The position numbers were made by a program, and so were the translations under genes. 64,000 nt of DNA. Source: Mayamaea pseudoterrestris. Its lineage: Eukaryota > Bacillariophyta > Bacillariophyceae > Sellaphorales > Sellaphoraceae. A model generated the notes under the pieces. The model saw only the letters and a program-made list of their open reading frames with translations, was not told the origin of the DNA and did no database searches. Shown here piece by piece: positions 13,509 through 26,884 of this stretch (positions are counted from its first letter, which is position 1; each line of letters opens with the position of its first letter). The DNA lies in NCBI GenBank assembly GCA_027923505.1, contig BROI01000020.1, forward strand, positions 62,001 to 126,000, written 5' to 3'.

Positions 13509-16500
13509 GGTTGTTTCTTGGCTTTTCCTATTGCGCAGGTGACACACTTGTTCTTGGACGATCCATGTATCTCCCATCTGAAGTGCTTGGCAAAATTGCA
13601 AGCGTCATTTGAGGGCATTGATGTCCGTACAGTTTGTGCGCTTGCTTATAGGAGAGACGGCGTGTAGGAAGCAAATTGGCTGCAATCATGGCAAACTCGT
13701 TGCGAGGCGCTTGTACTAATGGCATTGGAATGACTCGTCTCAAGTACATGCAGTAAAGATGACCTCGCTTGGTAGGAATCAACAAGTCAAAGACGATGGA
13801 GTGTTGGTTTTCTTTCTCTAGCCAAATCTTTTGGTTGCCACTGTGAAAGTTTCCTTCCTTGCGCTAAACGTTGGATTGAAGGTGCAGTCGGGTGCATAAG
13901 CGATGTTGTTGAGGACTCCTTGGTAGAGAGGATTGCCAAACAAATTGCAAGCGTCCACTCGAAGCTTCGCCATGGTTTGAATGTTGGCAACTGTTCGATT
14001 TCCCATTGTAATGCCTTCATTCCGTATCTGTTGGGTGTCAAATAGGCCTTCTGGATGAGGTGTGCTGTCGACGGTTGCCGCAGTATTGCTGATGAAGATT
14101 TCGGGATGCTTTAGTATATCCAAGTTGGTTGGACACGTGATGGATTCATGGATAGTTGCAAGGGCAAAATCGTTGTTGTTTTGAAACGCGTAGGCATTGA
14201 CGCTTACGTTGTATCTCAATGCGCTGAAGGGATTAGGGCTTTTGTGTTGTAGTTGATTTGAATTGCAAGCTGGAGGTTGGTAACTGTTTGCGCGCTGTTT
14301 GGCTGCATAAAGTGCGTCTCTTGCCTCCCGTTCTGCGAGAAGGTCAATTACTTCCTGTCGCTCAGCTTCTCTTTCACTTTCTGGAAATTGGTCAAGGTAG
14401 TTGCAGGTTGTTAAGTCTTTGCTGAATTCTAAACCGACGTTGCGGAGGTCTTCTTCTAGCGTGCTGCGCGTCCGCAATGTTCCTTCGAGTGCTTGCCTTT
14501 TGACTTCCCTGGCAATTTCATGATCGACAACAACTTTCAAGCGTTCATCAAACAGCACTTCTTCATCTTCTTTGTTGATTTCTTTGAACCAGAAGATGAG
14601 ATCCTTGAGGAAGCGTCTTTGGCTGAAACGTTCTAGCATGCACAGTCTTGCGGCGCTTGCAGGATTTTTCTCGATGCCTTGCTTGTCCTTCTCTATTTGC
14701 TGGATGGTGGTTCTGTAGTGTGCTCGAGAGACGACATGCTCAGGCGCTTGATTGCGGTACTCCCAGGATTGAAGAAAGGCTTGATAGCTTTCGTAAGTGA
14801 AAGAGTCTGAATTGTAGTCGCTTTGGCTGCTCGGGTACTGATCTGAAATGTAGGTTGCATCGTCTGAATTGCTTTCTTCATCACCAGGATTGCTCATGAT
14901 GATTTCAACTCACTCTGTATCCCAGACTCGAAGACCAGTGTATTGATAGTAGCGGTCTCGCGTTGTGTCGATTGCTTCTCGATGGGTAAAGGCGTGTGGC
15001 ATGGCTATGTGCTAGAGGAAGAACTCCTGTAGATCTGCAAACATCACTTTTACGGCATCTAATAGCTCGTATAGTGGAGGATTGATGAACAAGACGCTTT
15101 GCAAGACATGGAATGGCAGTAGGTCACTCGAATTGGCTTGTGGCGGGATGTTGTTTGGAACTCTTGGAGCAAAGGATGGATACAAGTGCTCGACTTCTTT
15201 TAGCTTGTCTGCTGTAAGGAAGTCTTTGGGTAGCCAGTCTCCTCACCATTGCGCAAAGCTTGTCGTTACCAGCTCTTCTACACTTTCTTCTTCTTTCAAT
15301 TTGATTGGAGGACTTGTTGTTGGAGTTGAATCTTTGTCGGAGCTGCAAGTTGTGACGTTGTCGGTGCGCTCATGTGTGTCACATTTGTTGGCGTTTGTGG
15401 CTGTTGGTTCAAGGTTGGTGGGTTCAATTGTGTTGCTGCTTGTTGTGACGTTATTGGTACTTTGCGTAGCATTGTAGACGTGGTAGGAGTCGTTGAGGTT
15501 GTTTGCTTGCTCTTCAATTAATGTGTGCACTTGTTGCTCTGGTTTGCTTGGCTCGCCTTTTTTGTTGGACGGCAGACCCTTCCCATCTTTGTGCTTCTTT
15601 TGCTCAAGTGTTTCTATGTTTTGAATTAGAGTGCTGAAGAGTTTTTGTTCTTGTTCAGTTGGGGTCTTGCTGTTGACAAACTTGTCTTCAACGTTACTTT
15701 CTTCTTCATGCTTGTGCTTGGGTCACCGCATATGGATGCCCAACTGCGTCCATTAAGATTTGACGATGGAAGATTTGGCTTTGGCTTAGCTGACTCACTC
15801 GTTTTTGACGACTTTGTTAAAGGCACCAATTCAACGGCTTGCTTCTTGTTGGTAGTGCTTGACGTTGGTCTTGCACGTTTTGTTTGAGTTGTTGGTGGAG
15901 CTGGAGGTTAAATAAAGACAAAGGTGTCGGAGCTGCAGAAGTACGAGTAGGGAGTGCTGGATAAGTCTCATCAACTAATCTGGTGTGTATGAAAAAAAAG
16001 TTGCTTCTTGAGTTTGTAGAAGGATGACGGCGACTTGAAGAAGAACGCTGTGAAGAGGAACAATGCGATTGCTGAGTCAGCTGAAGGGCTTAATGTACCG
16101 CTGCAAATCCTTGTTCGAGTAGCAACGGCGCTTGACGAGGCACTTGATCTTGCATGATGGTTCGCGGGTGAGGCTCTTGACGATGATTTTGATGCTCAAG
16201 TTGACATGTCTGCTCTTGTTGATCTCGGCGACGGTAATCGTTGTCTCGTGGTTGATCTCTTGTGCGCTCGTTGTTGCGATTCTGGCAATAACGATGGTCT
16301 TCTCGTTGATCATCTTGCGGAAGACAATGATCTTATTGTCAATTTGAATTGCGAGGGCAGTCTCTTGGTCGTTCTAAACCTTGTTCTTGTTGCTCTCATG
16401 CTTCTTCATCTTCCAACGAGTGATCCATCCTCGAGGACGCCGGTGGGCATGTTCGACTTGTTCAAAGCTGTCGGCGCTTTGATGATACGGTTGATGACAA

Positions 16501-19117
16501 AGGTAGCATTTGAATGACAGTGGGTTTCGCGTGTTATTATAGTTGGTTTGCGGGTGTTCATTACAAATTGGTGGCGCTTGATGCTGAAGAGTGTTTTGTT
16601 GGCGTGAAGTTTCTTGTTGTGGCAGTTCTGGTTGTGCTGCATATAAAACAATTTTGTTGACTCCTTGTATTAAAGCTTCTTTGTCTTCTGCTGCGTAAAT
16701 TGTTTGGTAGGTGGTCGATACGACGCCTTCCATTTTGGTCTTTGTCAATGCGCCTTGTTTGGTCCATTGCTCTTGTGCTAAAGCAAGGCAGAATTGAGGC
16801 GGCAGCTTGTTCATGAGCATAGCCATCAGATCTTCTGCAAGAAGAGTTTGGTTGAACTTGATGGCTTGCGATTGCATGAGGTCGATGAGGTCTTGAGGGT
16901 TTGCTGTTGGTCATTCGAGCTTGAGGTTTTGGATGCTTCGTTGGTAAAGTGTTGGCGCCATGAACTTGTCTGGAGAGAACTTGATTCCAATGCGTTGATA
17001 ACTGTCCAAGCTTTGCCTCCAGGGTACTCAGTTGATTCTGCTCCAACAAGATGGTCCATCAACTCGGGGAATGGCAAAAGTGTGATGGAGAGCATTTGCA
17101 TGAGCGTTTCATTCTTCTTGCGTTCTGCTTATTTATTTCGAATGATTTGAACTTCGTCTGCTGTTGCATGAGCTGCAGGATCAGTAATAACTTCATCTTG
17201 TGTTGCTGGTAGGTGCTTGGGTCTACTGCCTTTGATAGGACATCAGCAGCCTGCAATTCTTGCATGATTCTTGAACTAGTTGAACCATGATGGAAAGGCT
17301 TTGATGGTGTTGGTTATCTTTGGGGTTTTGTGAAGCGCATTCATAGTGATGTCTTCTTGTTGGTCGGTCATGGTTGCGATTAGAATGAGTAGTAAAAGTT
17401 TTGGCTATTGGTCTGATGTTGGTAGCTAACATTGTTGTCGGAGAATGAAGATTGACGGTTTGGGGTAGCGAAACGTTGCTGACGTGGCCAATTGAGTTGC
17501 TGATGTGATGGAGTTTGAAAACGTGAATGAGCGTGGAACTGCTGAGCGTGTTGATCGCGACGATGGACACATTGTTGATTTGTCACTTGTTGATTTTGTT
17601 GAGCTTGTAAGTGCAGCTGTCGTTGATGTTGATTAAGAAGATGATTTAAACGAGTAACTTGAGCTTGAAGACTGTTTAAATTGCGTGTATGATGAGTTGT
17701 AGTGTTGCGAGTGTCGTTGATGCGAGGCTGGACTCAAAGAGTTGGATTGGAGGTTTGGTTTTGCTGTCGGGTTGGCGTGACAATTTGATTTGCTTGTTGC
17801 TGTCTTAAACGCTGTTGGTAAGGATGATTGCTTTCATTTTGTTGCGACGTTGATTGCGTCTTTGACTAACAGTGATTCGATTGCGTTGAGGATTGGTCGA
17901 AGCTTGTTGCGTTGCTGATGCGCGCTCTCGACTTGTCTGTCGCTGTCCGTATCATTGTTGAAAGAGTGCTTGACGACGATCTGCAATGCTTTGAACTGCT
18001 GCAATGTGATGTGCTTCTTGGTAAGCGCTTGTTGGTGCACTTGAAACGTTCTGAGAGCAAAGAGTTTGATGCAATGGTCTCGTGTCTTGGCGAAGCGCTT
18101 GACTAACTGGCGCTTGATTTGCTTCTTGTTGGCAAATCAAATTGTTCAATTGGTGAGCTTGCGTCGTGCTTGTTGGCAATGTTTTTAGTTGCTCGTTGGT
18201 TGGTGATGAGTTGTTGCTTGGTGAAGGTATGTGTGTTTGCGAACTGGTGATGCACACTGAACAAGCGCACATCGTCTTTGTGTTTATATCTGGTACTTCA
18301 CAAAGTCTTTGCAAGTCTTGACGTCTGTTTTCTTTGTCCTTTTGGAGCAGGTAACGAGTTTTCTTGAGATGTGGTGGACTCGGCAACCCACAATGTGACT
18401 GTAAAACACTTTGTTGTTGGCAAGGTCTTTATACTGATTGAAGCGCTGCTCACAAGCTTGTTCTGGGTCGATTAGCTTTGATGAAGGTGGCGGTCGAATG
18501 CCTCAAAAGATCCAGGCGAAACGCTTGTCTTCTTTGTCCCAAGTCCAAGGGGTTGGAGGAGAGACGCAAGGGTTGTAACGATACCAGCCGTATCGAACGT
18601 TCGGGTGGTTGTAGACTGCTTTCTCTTTGTCTGTGGCGGGTCGTCCAGTTAAATGCCAGTCTTTGGGTTGTTCGGTGAAAGTCGGTGAAGGCTGTTGCGC
18701 GTGTTGGACTCTGTTGGAGTGCGCTCTCGTTCTTGATTGCTTGCGATTTGATCGGTGGCGGTAAGTTGAATTACTGGGTGGCCTTCTGGAGTGACCAATT
18801 GGGAACTTGAAGGATTGAACTCATGTAAAGTAATGTTGATGAAGAGGTGGACAACTTGTAGAAGGCGTCGTGAATGATTAAAGACTTGGCGGCTTGTGTT
18901 GGAGCGGCAAAGGAAACAGTAAAGAAGGCGCGTGACTTGTGAAGTGAGAGGTGACTTGGAAAGAGTGCTCAGCAGACTAGGTAAATTAGTTCTGCTCAAC
19001 TGATGGAGACTTGAAATCTGCTCAATGATGTTGGCCTTGATCAAACGCTTGATCCGAATCGAGGTAAACTGAAAGGTAAAGGCAAAAGGGTCACTTGTAG
19101 ACTTGCTCTTGCTCACT
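13509..19117 (-). mobile_element. Copia D: minus-strand gag, protease and pre-integrase block (broken)
   Basis: Read on the minus strand, the order is a long Gln/Asn/Thr-rich gag-like part (about 19.1-16.4 kb, with a CxxC...H zinc-knuckle-like segment near 16.5 kb), an acidic linker, a Copia-type protease region (about 14.1-13.8 kb) and a pre-integrase HHCC-like finger (about 13.8-13.5 kb, H-x-H then CVTC). Integrase and RT are absent: the block stops at the LTR edge of Copia B copy 2 on one side and at the truncated start of copy 3 on the other. It is heavily broken and no LTR is seen. The minus strand is strikingly rich in CAA and ACA triplets. Confidence 0.65.
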
Positions 19118-22100
19118 CAATACCCATTCCAAAAGCTATACAACGAAGTACCCGATATCTCTGCCTACCTCAACTACCACTGGTGGCAGCCCGTTCGATA
19201 CAGCGCAAACTCTACATTTCTCAACCAAACTAATGCGCGCGCTGGACGTTTCATCGGGGTAGCTGATAACATTGGTGATGCTCCAACGTACTGGGTCTTG
19301 GACGAGGAAACACACCAAGTTGTCGCCCGAAGCATTGTCACGGCTCGTCGAGACGATCTGAATCAAAACTTTTGTCTTGATTTACCACAAGTCGAAGCTT
19401 CACCCAAAGGCGACATGTTCGTATACACCAAAGGTGGACTCCAAGAGAGCTTCCAACTCGGCAACCAAAGCTCCGAAGAAGGGGAGCTACCCACTGATGA
19501 ATCCGTTCCTACCGAAACGGCCGAAGACGGACCCGAGTTCTACTTCGGAGATGAACCATTTGTTGGAAGCAGTCCCTACCAGTGGCCGCCATCAGCCCAT
19601 CCTCAAGCGCATCCACGCAGACCAATTGATTTACTACCTGCATTCTCACCTGAAGAACTTGTCAATAAAACATTTACTTGGCATGCTCAGGATGGGGAGC
19701 CCATGCGAGCCAAAATCGTTCGCAAGCTCGAAACCATGGACGCAGCCAACCATCACAACATCAAGTTCCTACTCAAAATTGGTGAAAACGAAGCTGAAGA
19801 ACTCATCGACTACATCCAACTCTGCGAATTGTATGAGAAGGACCAAGCAGCGACGGTTAACGATCCTGAACACCACTGAATGTTTAAAGCAATCCTGTCG
19901 CATGAAGGACCACTCACCAAGCAATCCGATGGATGGAAAGGCTCCATGTACAACATCAAAGGCGTGTGGGAAGACAACTCAACAACTTGGGAGCCATTGA
20001 ACGCTTTAGCACGCGACGACATCATTTCCTGCACTCGCTACACTGAGGCGAACGGACTACTCAACAAGAAAGGCTGGAAGTTCCTCCGCGATGCAGCCCG
20101 ACGCGCACGTATCGCCCATTGAACCGTAAACCAAGCCAAGCAATGACGCAGCATTCGACACAAGTTTGGCGTCAAGGTACCACGCAATCCAAAGGAAGCT
20201 CGAAAGTTCAAAGAAGAACTCCGGCATACCAAATGGACCAATGCGGAGAAGGTAGAGCTGTCAAGCCTGTTCGAATACAACACCTTCATTGATCTCGGAT
20301 TGAATGCCGCGCCTCCTGAAGGCTATCAAAAGATTCACACTATCTGGGTCTACGACTGCAAGCAAGACTTTTGTCACAAGGCTCGGATGGTTGCTGGCTG
20401 ACACCTTACAGATCCTGTCAACAACTCATACTCAAGCGTCGTTTCACTCAAATTGCTGCGCCTAGCGCTGGCGATAGGGGAGTTGAATGGACTCACTCCC
20501 ATGGTAGGCGACATCGGAAATGCATATCTCAAAGCCAAAACCAAAGAAAAGATTTACTTCATTGCTGGGCCTGAGTTTGGCGACTTGGAAGGCCACACAC
20601 TCATCATCTACAAAGCACTTTACGGCCTACGCACAAGTGGAGCACGATTCCATGAGCGGCTCGCGGACGCGCTACGAGCGGAAGGCTTCAAAGCCTTGTA
20701 CGCCAATCCAGACGTTTGGATTCACAATGCTGGCCATTGTTACGAATACATTTGCACTTACGTTGATGACCTTATGGCAATCATGATTGACCCGGGCGCA
20801 TTCTACGACATTCTTCGCAACAAGTACAAGTTCAAGCTCAAGGGCATTGGATGTCCAGAGTACCATCTAGGCGGCAACTTCGGACGCAACCCTGACGGAA
20901 CATTATTCTGGGGCACCAAGACCTACATCACCAAGCTTCTAGCCAAATACGAGCGTACATTCAACGGAACACTACCAAAGTACAGCTCTCCACTCGACTC
21001 TCATGACCACCTGGAACTTGACCAGATGTCCCTTTTAGGGGAGTCGGACATCAAGATCTACCAATCGTTTGTCGGAGCCCTTCAGTGGGCGATCACCCTT
21101 GGCCGATTCAACATCTGCAGTGCAACCGCCTGCCTGTCACGCTTCTGCGGACAGCCGTGCATTGGACACCTCAACCGAGTCAAGCGTGTATGTGGCTACC
21201 TTCGCAAGTTTCCAGAGGCGGCCATCCGCTTTCGCACCTAGTGGCCGCAGAACGAAATCATCTTCGGCGACTCACCAACCTATGACTGGCAACAAACCGT
21301 CTACGACAACCCCAAGGAAGAGGTCCTTTCACTCTGGCCGAAACCAAAGGGCAAGACAGTCCACCTTATTACTCTCAAAGATGCCAACCTGATGCATTTC
21401 AAAGCCACCGGCAAAGCATGCACTGGAATCCTTCACTTCATTCAGCAGACTCCGTTCAAGTGGTTTGCCAAACTTCAAGATACTGTCAAACACGCGACCT
21501 TTGGCTCTGAACTCATGAGCGGGCGCGTTGCAACTGACCATATCCTAGGCATACGCGTGTCACTCATGGCAATGGGTGTTCCCATCAAGTCCTCTTCATG
21601 GCTACTCGGTGATAACCAATCAGTCATCACGCAGTGTACAGTGCCTAAATCCACACTCACCAAGCGCCACAATGCACTCACATACCATTGTATCCGTTAG
21701 TGTGTTGCAGCCAGAATTATCAAGTTTGTCAAGATTGCCGGCAAGGAGAACGCTTCCGTTGCGCTTACCAAGTACCTACCCTACATCGACGCATGGCCCC
21801 TACTCAAACCATTACTGTTCTGGCGTGGCAAAACCTTGGATCCTGGAGAACTTGAATTCTACCTTATGGACCCATCACTGCCTCAAGGGGATCCGACTCC
21901 AGGGGAGCTCATTGAGCTTACACCCATCCTGGCACACCTACAAGGGGAGTGTCACAATGACGATCTAGTCCAGTCGCTTGACGCGAACCTAGACGTTGGT
22001 GGGGGCGCACGAGCTTAGTATTCGAACCTCCATTGCGGTACCAGAAAAGACATCTCCTCACAACTACATCATTGAAATATTGCATGTGTGCCAGCCGCAG

Positions 22101-22351
22101 GCACGATTAAACAAAATTAGTATTCACTATCGTGAATGGTCTTGAAAGAGCCATCTGATCAATCGCTCTTTCTCGACCGAACGTAACTCATCTCACTTTC
22201 TAGAGAACTGCTTAATCAACTAGCGTTTTGTAGGATAAGACCTCTGTAGGATAAACCAAGGTAAAGGACTGATCATCCCGCTCACTTGGAAACCGACTAC
22301 AGAGGGTGAGGAATTGTTGCAGCCGTACGAACTGGAACTGCATTGTGTCAC
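19118..22351 (+). mobile_element. Copia B, copy 3: end of integrase, RT, RNase H and 3' LTR
   Basis: Similarity to copy 2 starts abruptly near 19118, in the last part of the integrase, and continues through RT (about 19.4-21.2 kb), RNase H (about 21.4-21.9 kb) and an LTR to about 22351. It is 5'-truncated and broken, with several breaks. Many of the differences from copy 2 fall at CpG sites, as expected from deamination of methylated cytosine in a silenced copy. Confidence 0.85.
21950..22351 (+). repeat. 3' LTR of Copia B copy 3
   Basis: It follows the tract AAGGGGAG, opens with TGTCACAATG, and matches 13107-13508 almost base for base until about 22351, where the two copies diverge. Confidence 0.8.
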
Positions 22352-25300
22352 CCGCCAGCGAGCGGCGTATTGGCTTGGTCCCAACACGATGTGCAGAGAC
22401 GATCTGACATACTTCATCTGCGATTGCAAGACCCACGAGATCATGACGTGATCAGTTTGCTTACCCCAAAACGACCCAAAATTTTTGAACCTTCGCGTAC
22501 CGGCACCTACTTCCCCAGTCATGAAAGAAGGGGAGCCGCGTCTCTATACCGTACCTGGTCTAGGTGACGAGATCCCTATGCCGGAAATGATCAAGAAGAT
22601 TACCGAAGCTGATAGCAGAGATGATGATTCTTTCATTCCTGACGAAGACAATTCTTTCATTCCTGACGAAGACAAAACACCTTCATTGGAGAAGGTGGAA
22701 AACCCGGAAGACGACAATATGACCAACGGGGAGCAAGATCCTGCCCAAGACGACGACGACAAGCCGAAGAAGAAGAACATCAATCCGTGGCGCAAACTTC
22801 CAAAGTATGCACCCAATGAACTTATCGGCAAGTCGTTTCTCATGAAGACGGATGACGGGCAAGAAGTTCGAGCGACCTTCATGAGCAAGGTGAACAACCG
22901 CGACGCCCAGAACCATCAGAACATTAAACTGATGCTGAAGCTTGGTAACGGCGAAGCGGACGAAGTCATGTCATATGTCGAGGTTTCCGATCTCTACTGG
23001 AACAAAGTGAACCAAGACATGGTGAATCCTGAGCGTAAGTGGTTCTTCAAGGAGATCCTAGACCATCAGGGTCCGCTGACGAGCAAGTTGAAGAACTGGA
23101 AGCACTCCAAGTGGAACGTCCTCGAACAGTGGGACGATGGATCCAAGACTTGGGAGCCTCTCAACGCAATGATTGAAAGCAACAAAGTATCAGTGGCAGC
23201 CTACGCGCAAAAGCATAATCTTCTCGACAAGGACGGATGGGCATCGTTGAATCAATGGGCCCGTAACGCCAAGAAGGTTGCGCGCAAGGTGGCGACCGCC
23301 CGAATGGAGCAGCAGAAGAACGGACCACGCTACAAGTTTGGAGTCCATGTACCCCGAGACTGGAAGGAAGCGCGACGTTTGCAATAAGCTACAGGGCACA
23401 CAAAGTGGACAGATGCGGAAGGCGTGGAGCTTGCAAACCTGGACAAGTACGAGACGTTTCAAGATCTTGGTCCGAGTTCCACCACAACACCACCAACTGG
23501 TTACCAAAAGATCTGAGTCCATTTTGTGTATGATGTCAAGCACGATTTGCGATACAAGGCACGTCTCGTTGCAGGCAGCCACCTGACGAAAGACAACAAT
23601 GATGCCTACTCCAGTGTTATCTCATTGATGGCAATGCGTTGAGCTCTTGTCATTGGAGAAGCGAATGGCAAGAAGTGCATGGTTGGTGACATTAGGAACG
23701 CATATCTCAAAGCGTTTACCAAGGAGAAGGTATACTTCGTTGGAGGCCCCGAGTTCGGGGAGCGTGAAGGACACATCCTGGTCATCATCAAGGCTTTGTA
23801 TGGATTGCGAACGAGCGGAGCACAATTTCACGAACGCCTAGCCAATGCCTTACTTGCCGAAGGGTGGAAGCCGTCCTATTGCAATTCTGATTTATGGATC
23901 AAGGACGCCGGTGACAGCTACGACTACCTTCTGTGTATGGGTCAATGATCTGTTGAATATTTCAGACGATCCAGCAGCATTCTTCAAGATGCTAGAGGAG
24001 AAGTACAAGTTTAAGCTCAAAGGTGTTGGACATCCTGAGTATCATCTTGGTGGTGACTTTGGATGCGATCCTGACGGAACTATTTACTAGTCGGCCAGAC
24101 CTACGTTGCGAAACTCTTGGCGCAGTACGAGCATCTGTTTGAAGGTCCTCCTAAGAAGTATTCATCCCCAATCAACAAAGACAACCATCCCAAACTTGAC
24201 CAAAGTGAACTACTGAACGACCAAGAGAAGAAGATTTGCCAGTCTCTAGTTGGAGCACTTCAGTGGGCGATTACTTTGGGACGATTTGACATTGCCGTAG
24301 CAGTTGTGAGTCTGTCGCGATTCCGTGTGGAGCTGCGCAAGGGACACCTGCAGCAGGTGAAGCAAGTCTGTGGATATTTGCAAGAGTTATCGGACGCAGC
24401 AATCTGTTTCCGTATGAAGTGGCCAGCCAACGAGGAGCACTTTGGCACCATGGAAGAACAAGATTGGGAGTGCAGCATTTACGGGAAGGACGGAGTTGAT
24501 GAGATGTTGGACGTCTACCCACCGCCAAAAGGTGTGACTGTGCGAACATCAACTTTTGAGGATGTGTGTCTCATGCATTGCATGGTGACGGGCAAGTCAT
24601 TGGAAGGAGTTTTGTCATTTGTCAACCCGACGCCTGTCGACTGGCATTGCAAACTCCAGGCTACAGTCGAGACTGCAACCTTCCAATCAGAATTCGGCGT
24701 AGCAGAGAGTGGAACAGATATCAGCATTTCTCTACGTGCGTTGCTCATGGCTATGGGCGTACCATTGGAGAAGTCTGCAATCCCGAGTTTGACATTGTCC
24801 AAGTGACAGCACAACGCGTTGGCCTACCATCATGTTCGTTGGGCAGTTGCTGCGGGGATTATCAAGTTTGTGAAGATTGACGGAAAGGAGAACATTGCGG
24901 ACGTGCTTACCAAGTACCCGCCATACTGTGATGTGATGCCATTGCTCAAGCCAGTCTTATTTTGGCGCGGCAATACATTGTATGCGATTGTGAAGGACAA
25001 GAATGTGGCTACGACGAGCAGCGTACCCGAGGGGAGTGACAAGTGGCAGAGCGGCGAAGTCAAGAGCCCGAACCCTAATTAGCTTGTGTCGAGTCTGCAG
25101 CTGTCGTATGTGACATGTGAATGAAGAAAGTGCGCAACCGTCATGTGGATGCATTGTATGAATGGAATGACTGATTAGGACTGATGTAATGTGATTGAAA
25201 GAATCGGATTGATCGGATGATCTTCCGAGAGGTCGATGTAGTGATGAAGCAATAAGCTCACAATTTAGAACTACTAGTTTGCGACGAGAGTGCAGTCGTA

Positions 25301-25422
25301 TTTGTGTAGTGGTGAGCGCAAGACTATTCGATGAGCCATCTCCATCAAGAGCTGTACAGACCGTGGCCAAGGACCCTGTATCAGAGCTTTTTTAAGGTAA
25401 GACGTTGACTGCAAAATCGTCA
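22352..25422 (+). mobile_element. Copia E: RT, RNase H and 3' LTR (5'-truncated)
   Basis: This is a separate Copia lineage related to B at the protein level. A pre-RT linker and RT span about 22.5-24.3 kb and RNase H about 24.3-25.0 kb, followed by a purine tract and an LTR. Its nucleotide sequence and acidic linker (repeated FIPDED motifs) differ from B. Gag, protease and most of the integrase are missing. It is broken, with several breaks, and probably older than B copies 2 and 3. Confidence 0.82.
25037..25422 (+). repeat. Probable 3' LTR of Copia E (about 386 bp)
   Basis: The tract CGAGGGGAG is followed by TGACAAGTGG at 25037. The first inverted match to TGAC in a suitable place is the GTCA ending at 25422, giving TG...CA ends. 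There is no second copy in the window to confirm the right boundary. Confidence 0.5.
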
Positions 25423-26884
25423 ATGGTGTTAGGTCTTGCCACAATCGGTTACAATGGCTTGCCCTCCATTCTGCGAGTGTGCGATGTTGTTGATCAGATG
25501 TCAGAAGGAACAAAGCTGCAATGGAGCATGAATGGATTCAGCACCATTGTACAACACATACTGGTTGAACTGATCAATGATAGGTCCAGCCCGAGTCTTG
25601 ATCAATGCAACGCCAGTTCCAACTTTCAGGTTGCCAACCGTGTGATTGATCATACCCGTCACATTGAACGTGTGAGTGGTAGTACTCAAGATTCTCATAG
25701 ACACTTGGAGAGCTCTCTAATAAAGACCAATCCAACCACATAATCCCAGCGTTTGCCATTATTGTGAAGCTGGTGCTCAGTGTTGAGGAAGTGGGCACCA
25801 AAATGGTGAACATTTTGGAAGCTGATGTTGGTCAATTTGTAAGCACGGAACTCCACTTTCATCTTGTCCACAGCTTTGTAGGATAGATCAGCGTTGGCTT
25901 GAGCGATACGCATGCAGATGATAGCGAAGGTGTCATCTTCCACTTGGCAAGGCCCGACAATCTGTTGGATTGCCGCACTCAAGTGATTCACTGTCAACAC
26001 AAACTTGATTGCCATCAAGCTGTTCTCATGATCCATTGGATGCCAATTGGCAACGTTCTTCTTGCTTTGAGCAATAACGTGAGTAATTGTGAGCACATCA
26101 AAGTTAGTGCAAACGCTGACGCGTGATTGGTTGTCTCTCAAGAGCGAGTACGTGACGGAATAGCCAACAGTTGTTTCAAGCGCATGAAGGGATGAGCTCG
26201 CCCCAGGCAAACATTGGCATGGCCTTTTCTAACTTGCCAATGGAAGGCTTGAAGGCAATGCGAATGGCGTAGTCTTGAGCGGCTCGCTTCATGGTAAGGA
26301 CATGGTGACAAGCTGGCATCTTGGGGTGTGCTTTGGCAAGTGGGTCATGAGGACTTGCGGGAGCATGTAATCAAGATTTGGCTCGTCTCCACAGAAGGCA
26401 ATCATGTGCTCGAAGTCAAGGTATCCACCAATGAGGGAAATATTTTTGTTGGCCGTTGGAATAGAGGTTACATCCTTGGGAGGAGAGGAATCTCCAGGTG
26501 CCAATGAGGCAGTCAGTTGGACGGCTTGGAGGAGGATCCTAAGCTGGTCGGAAGGAATTGACTTGAGGGCTGAAATGAGCGTAGCAATGTCAGCTGCAGC
26601 AGACGTTGGAGAGCTAGCTCGGGACTGCGTAGGATCAAAGAACGTATCTTTGGTGTTGTTGTTGTTAACGTTGTCAGTAGACATGATGCTTCTTGAGTTC
26701 TAGAACAAGATTTTGTAGCAGCAGTAGGGCGTGTGAGTGGGACAAATAACCTATCACTGCAACTTGTGTTGAGTTACCTTGAGTACTTGGTCAAGTAGAA
26801 GATGATCAGTCTGCTAGCACGGTAAGAAGAGGGGGATTGAGACGATTGCAAGTACTTTGCAATAGAATGATTGATTAATTGTTA
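25423..26884 (-). mobile_element. Copia F: minus-strand gag/protease fragment (broken)
   Basis: On the minus strand a start-like frame at 26684 (MSTDNVNNNN) opens a gag-like protein. Further frames follow in the same direction (about 26.2-25.7 kb, then 25.7-25.4 kb). The last segment, containing QYVLYNGAESIH, aligns in pattern with the protease-distal part of Copia A (QYALKRDGPTIH). The piece ends where the LTR of Copia E ends. It is broken, with several breaks. About 26685-26884 may be its untranslated leader. It marks the right edge of the repeat block. Confidence 0.6.
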
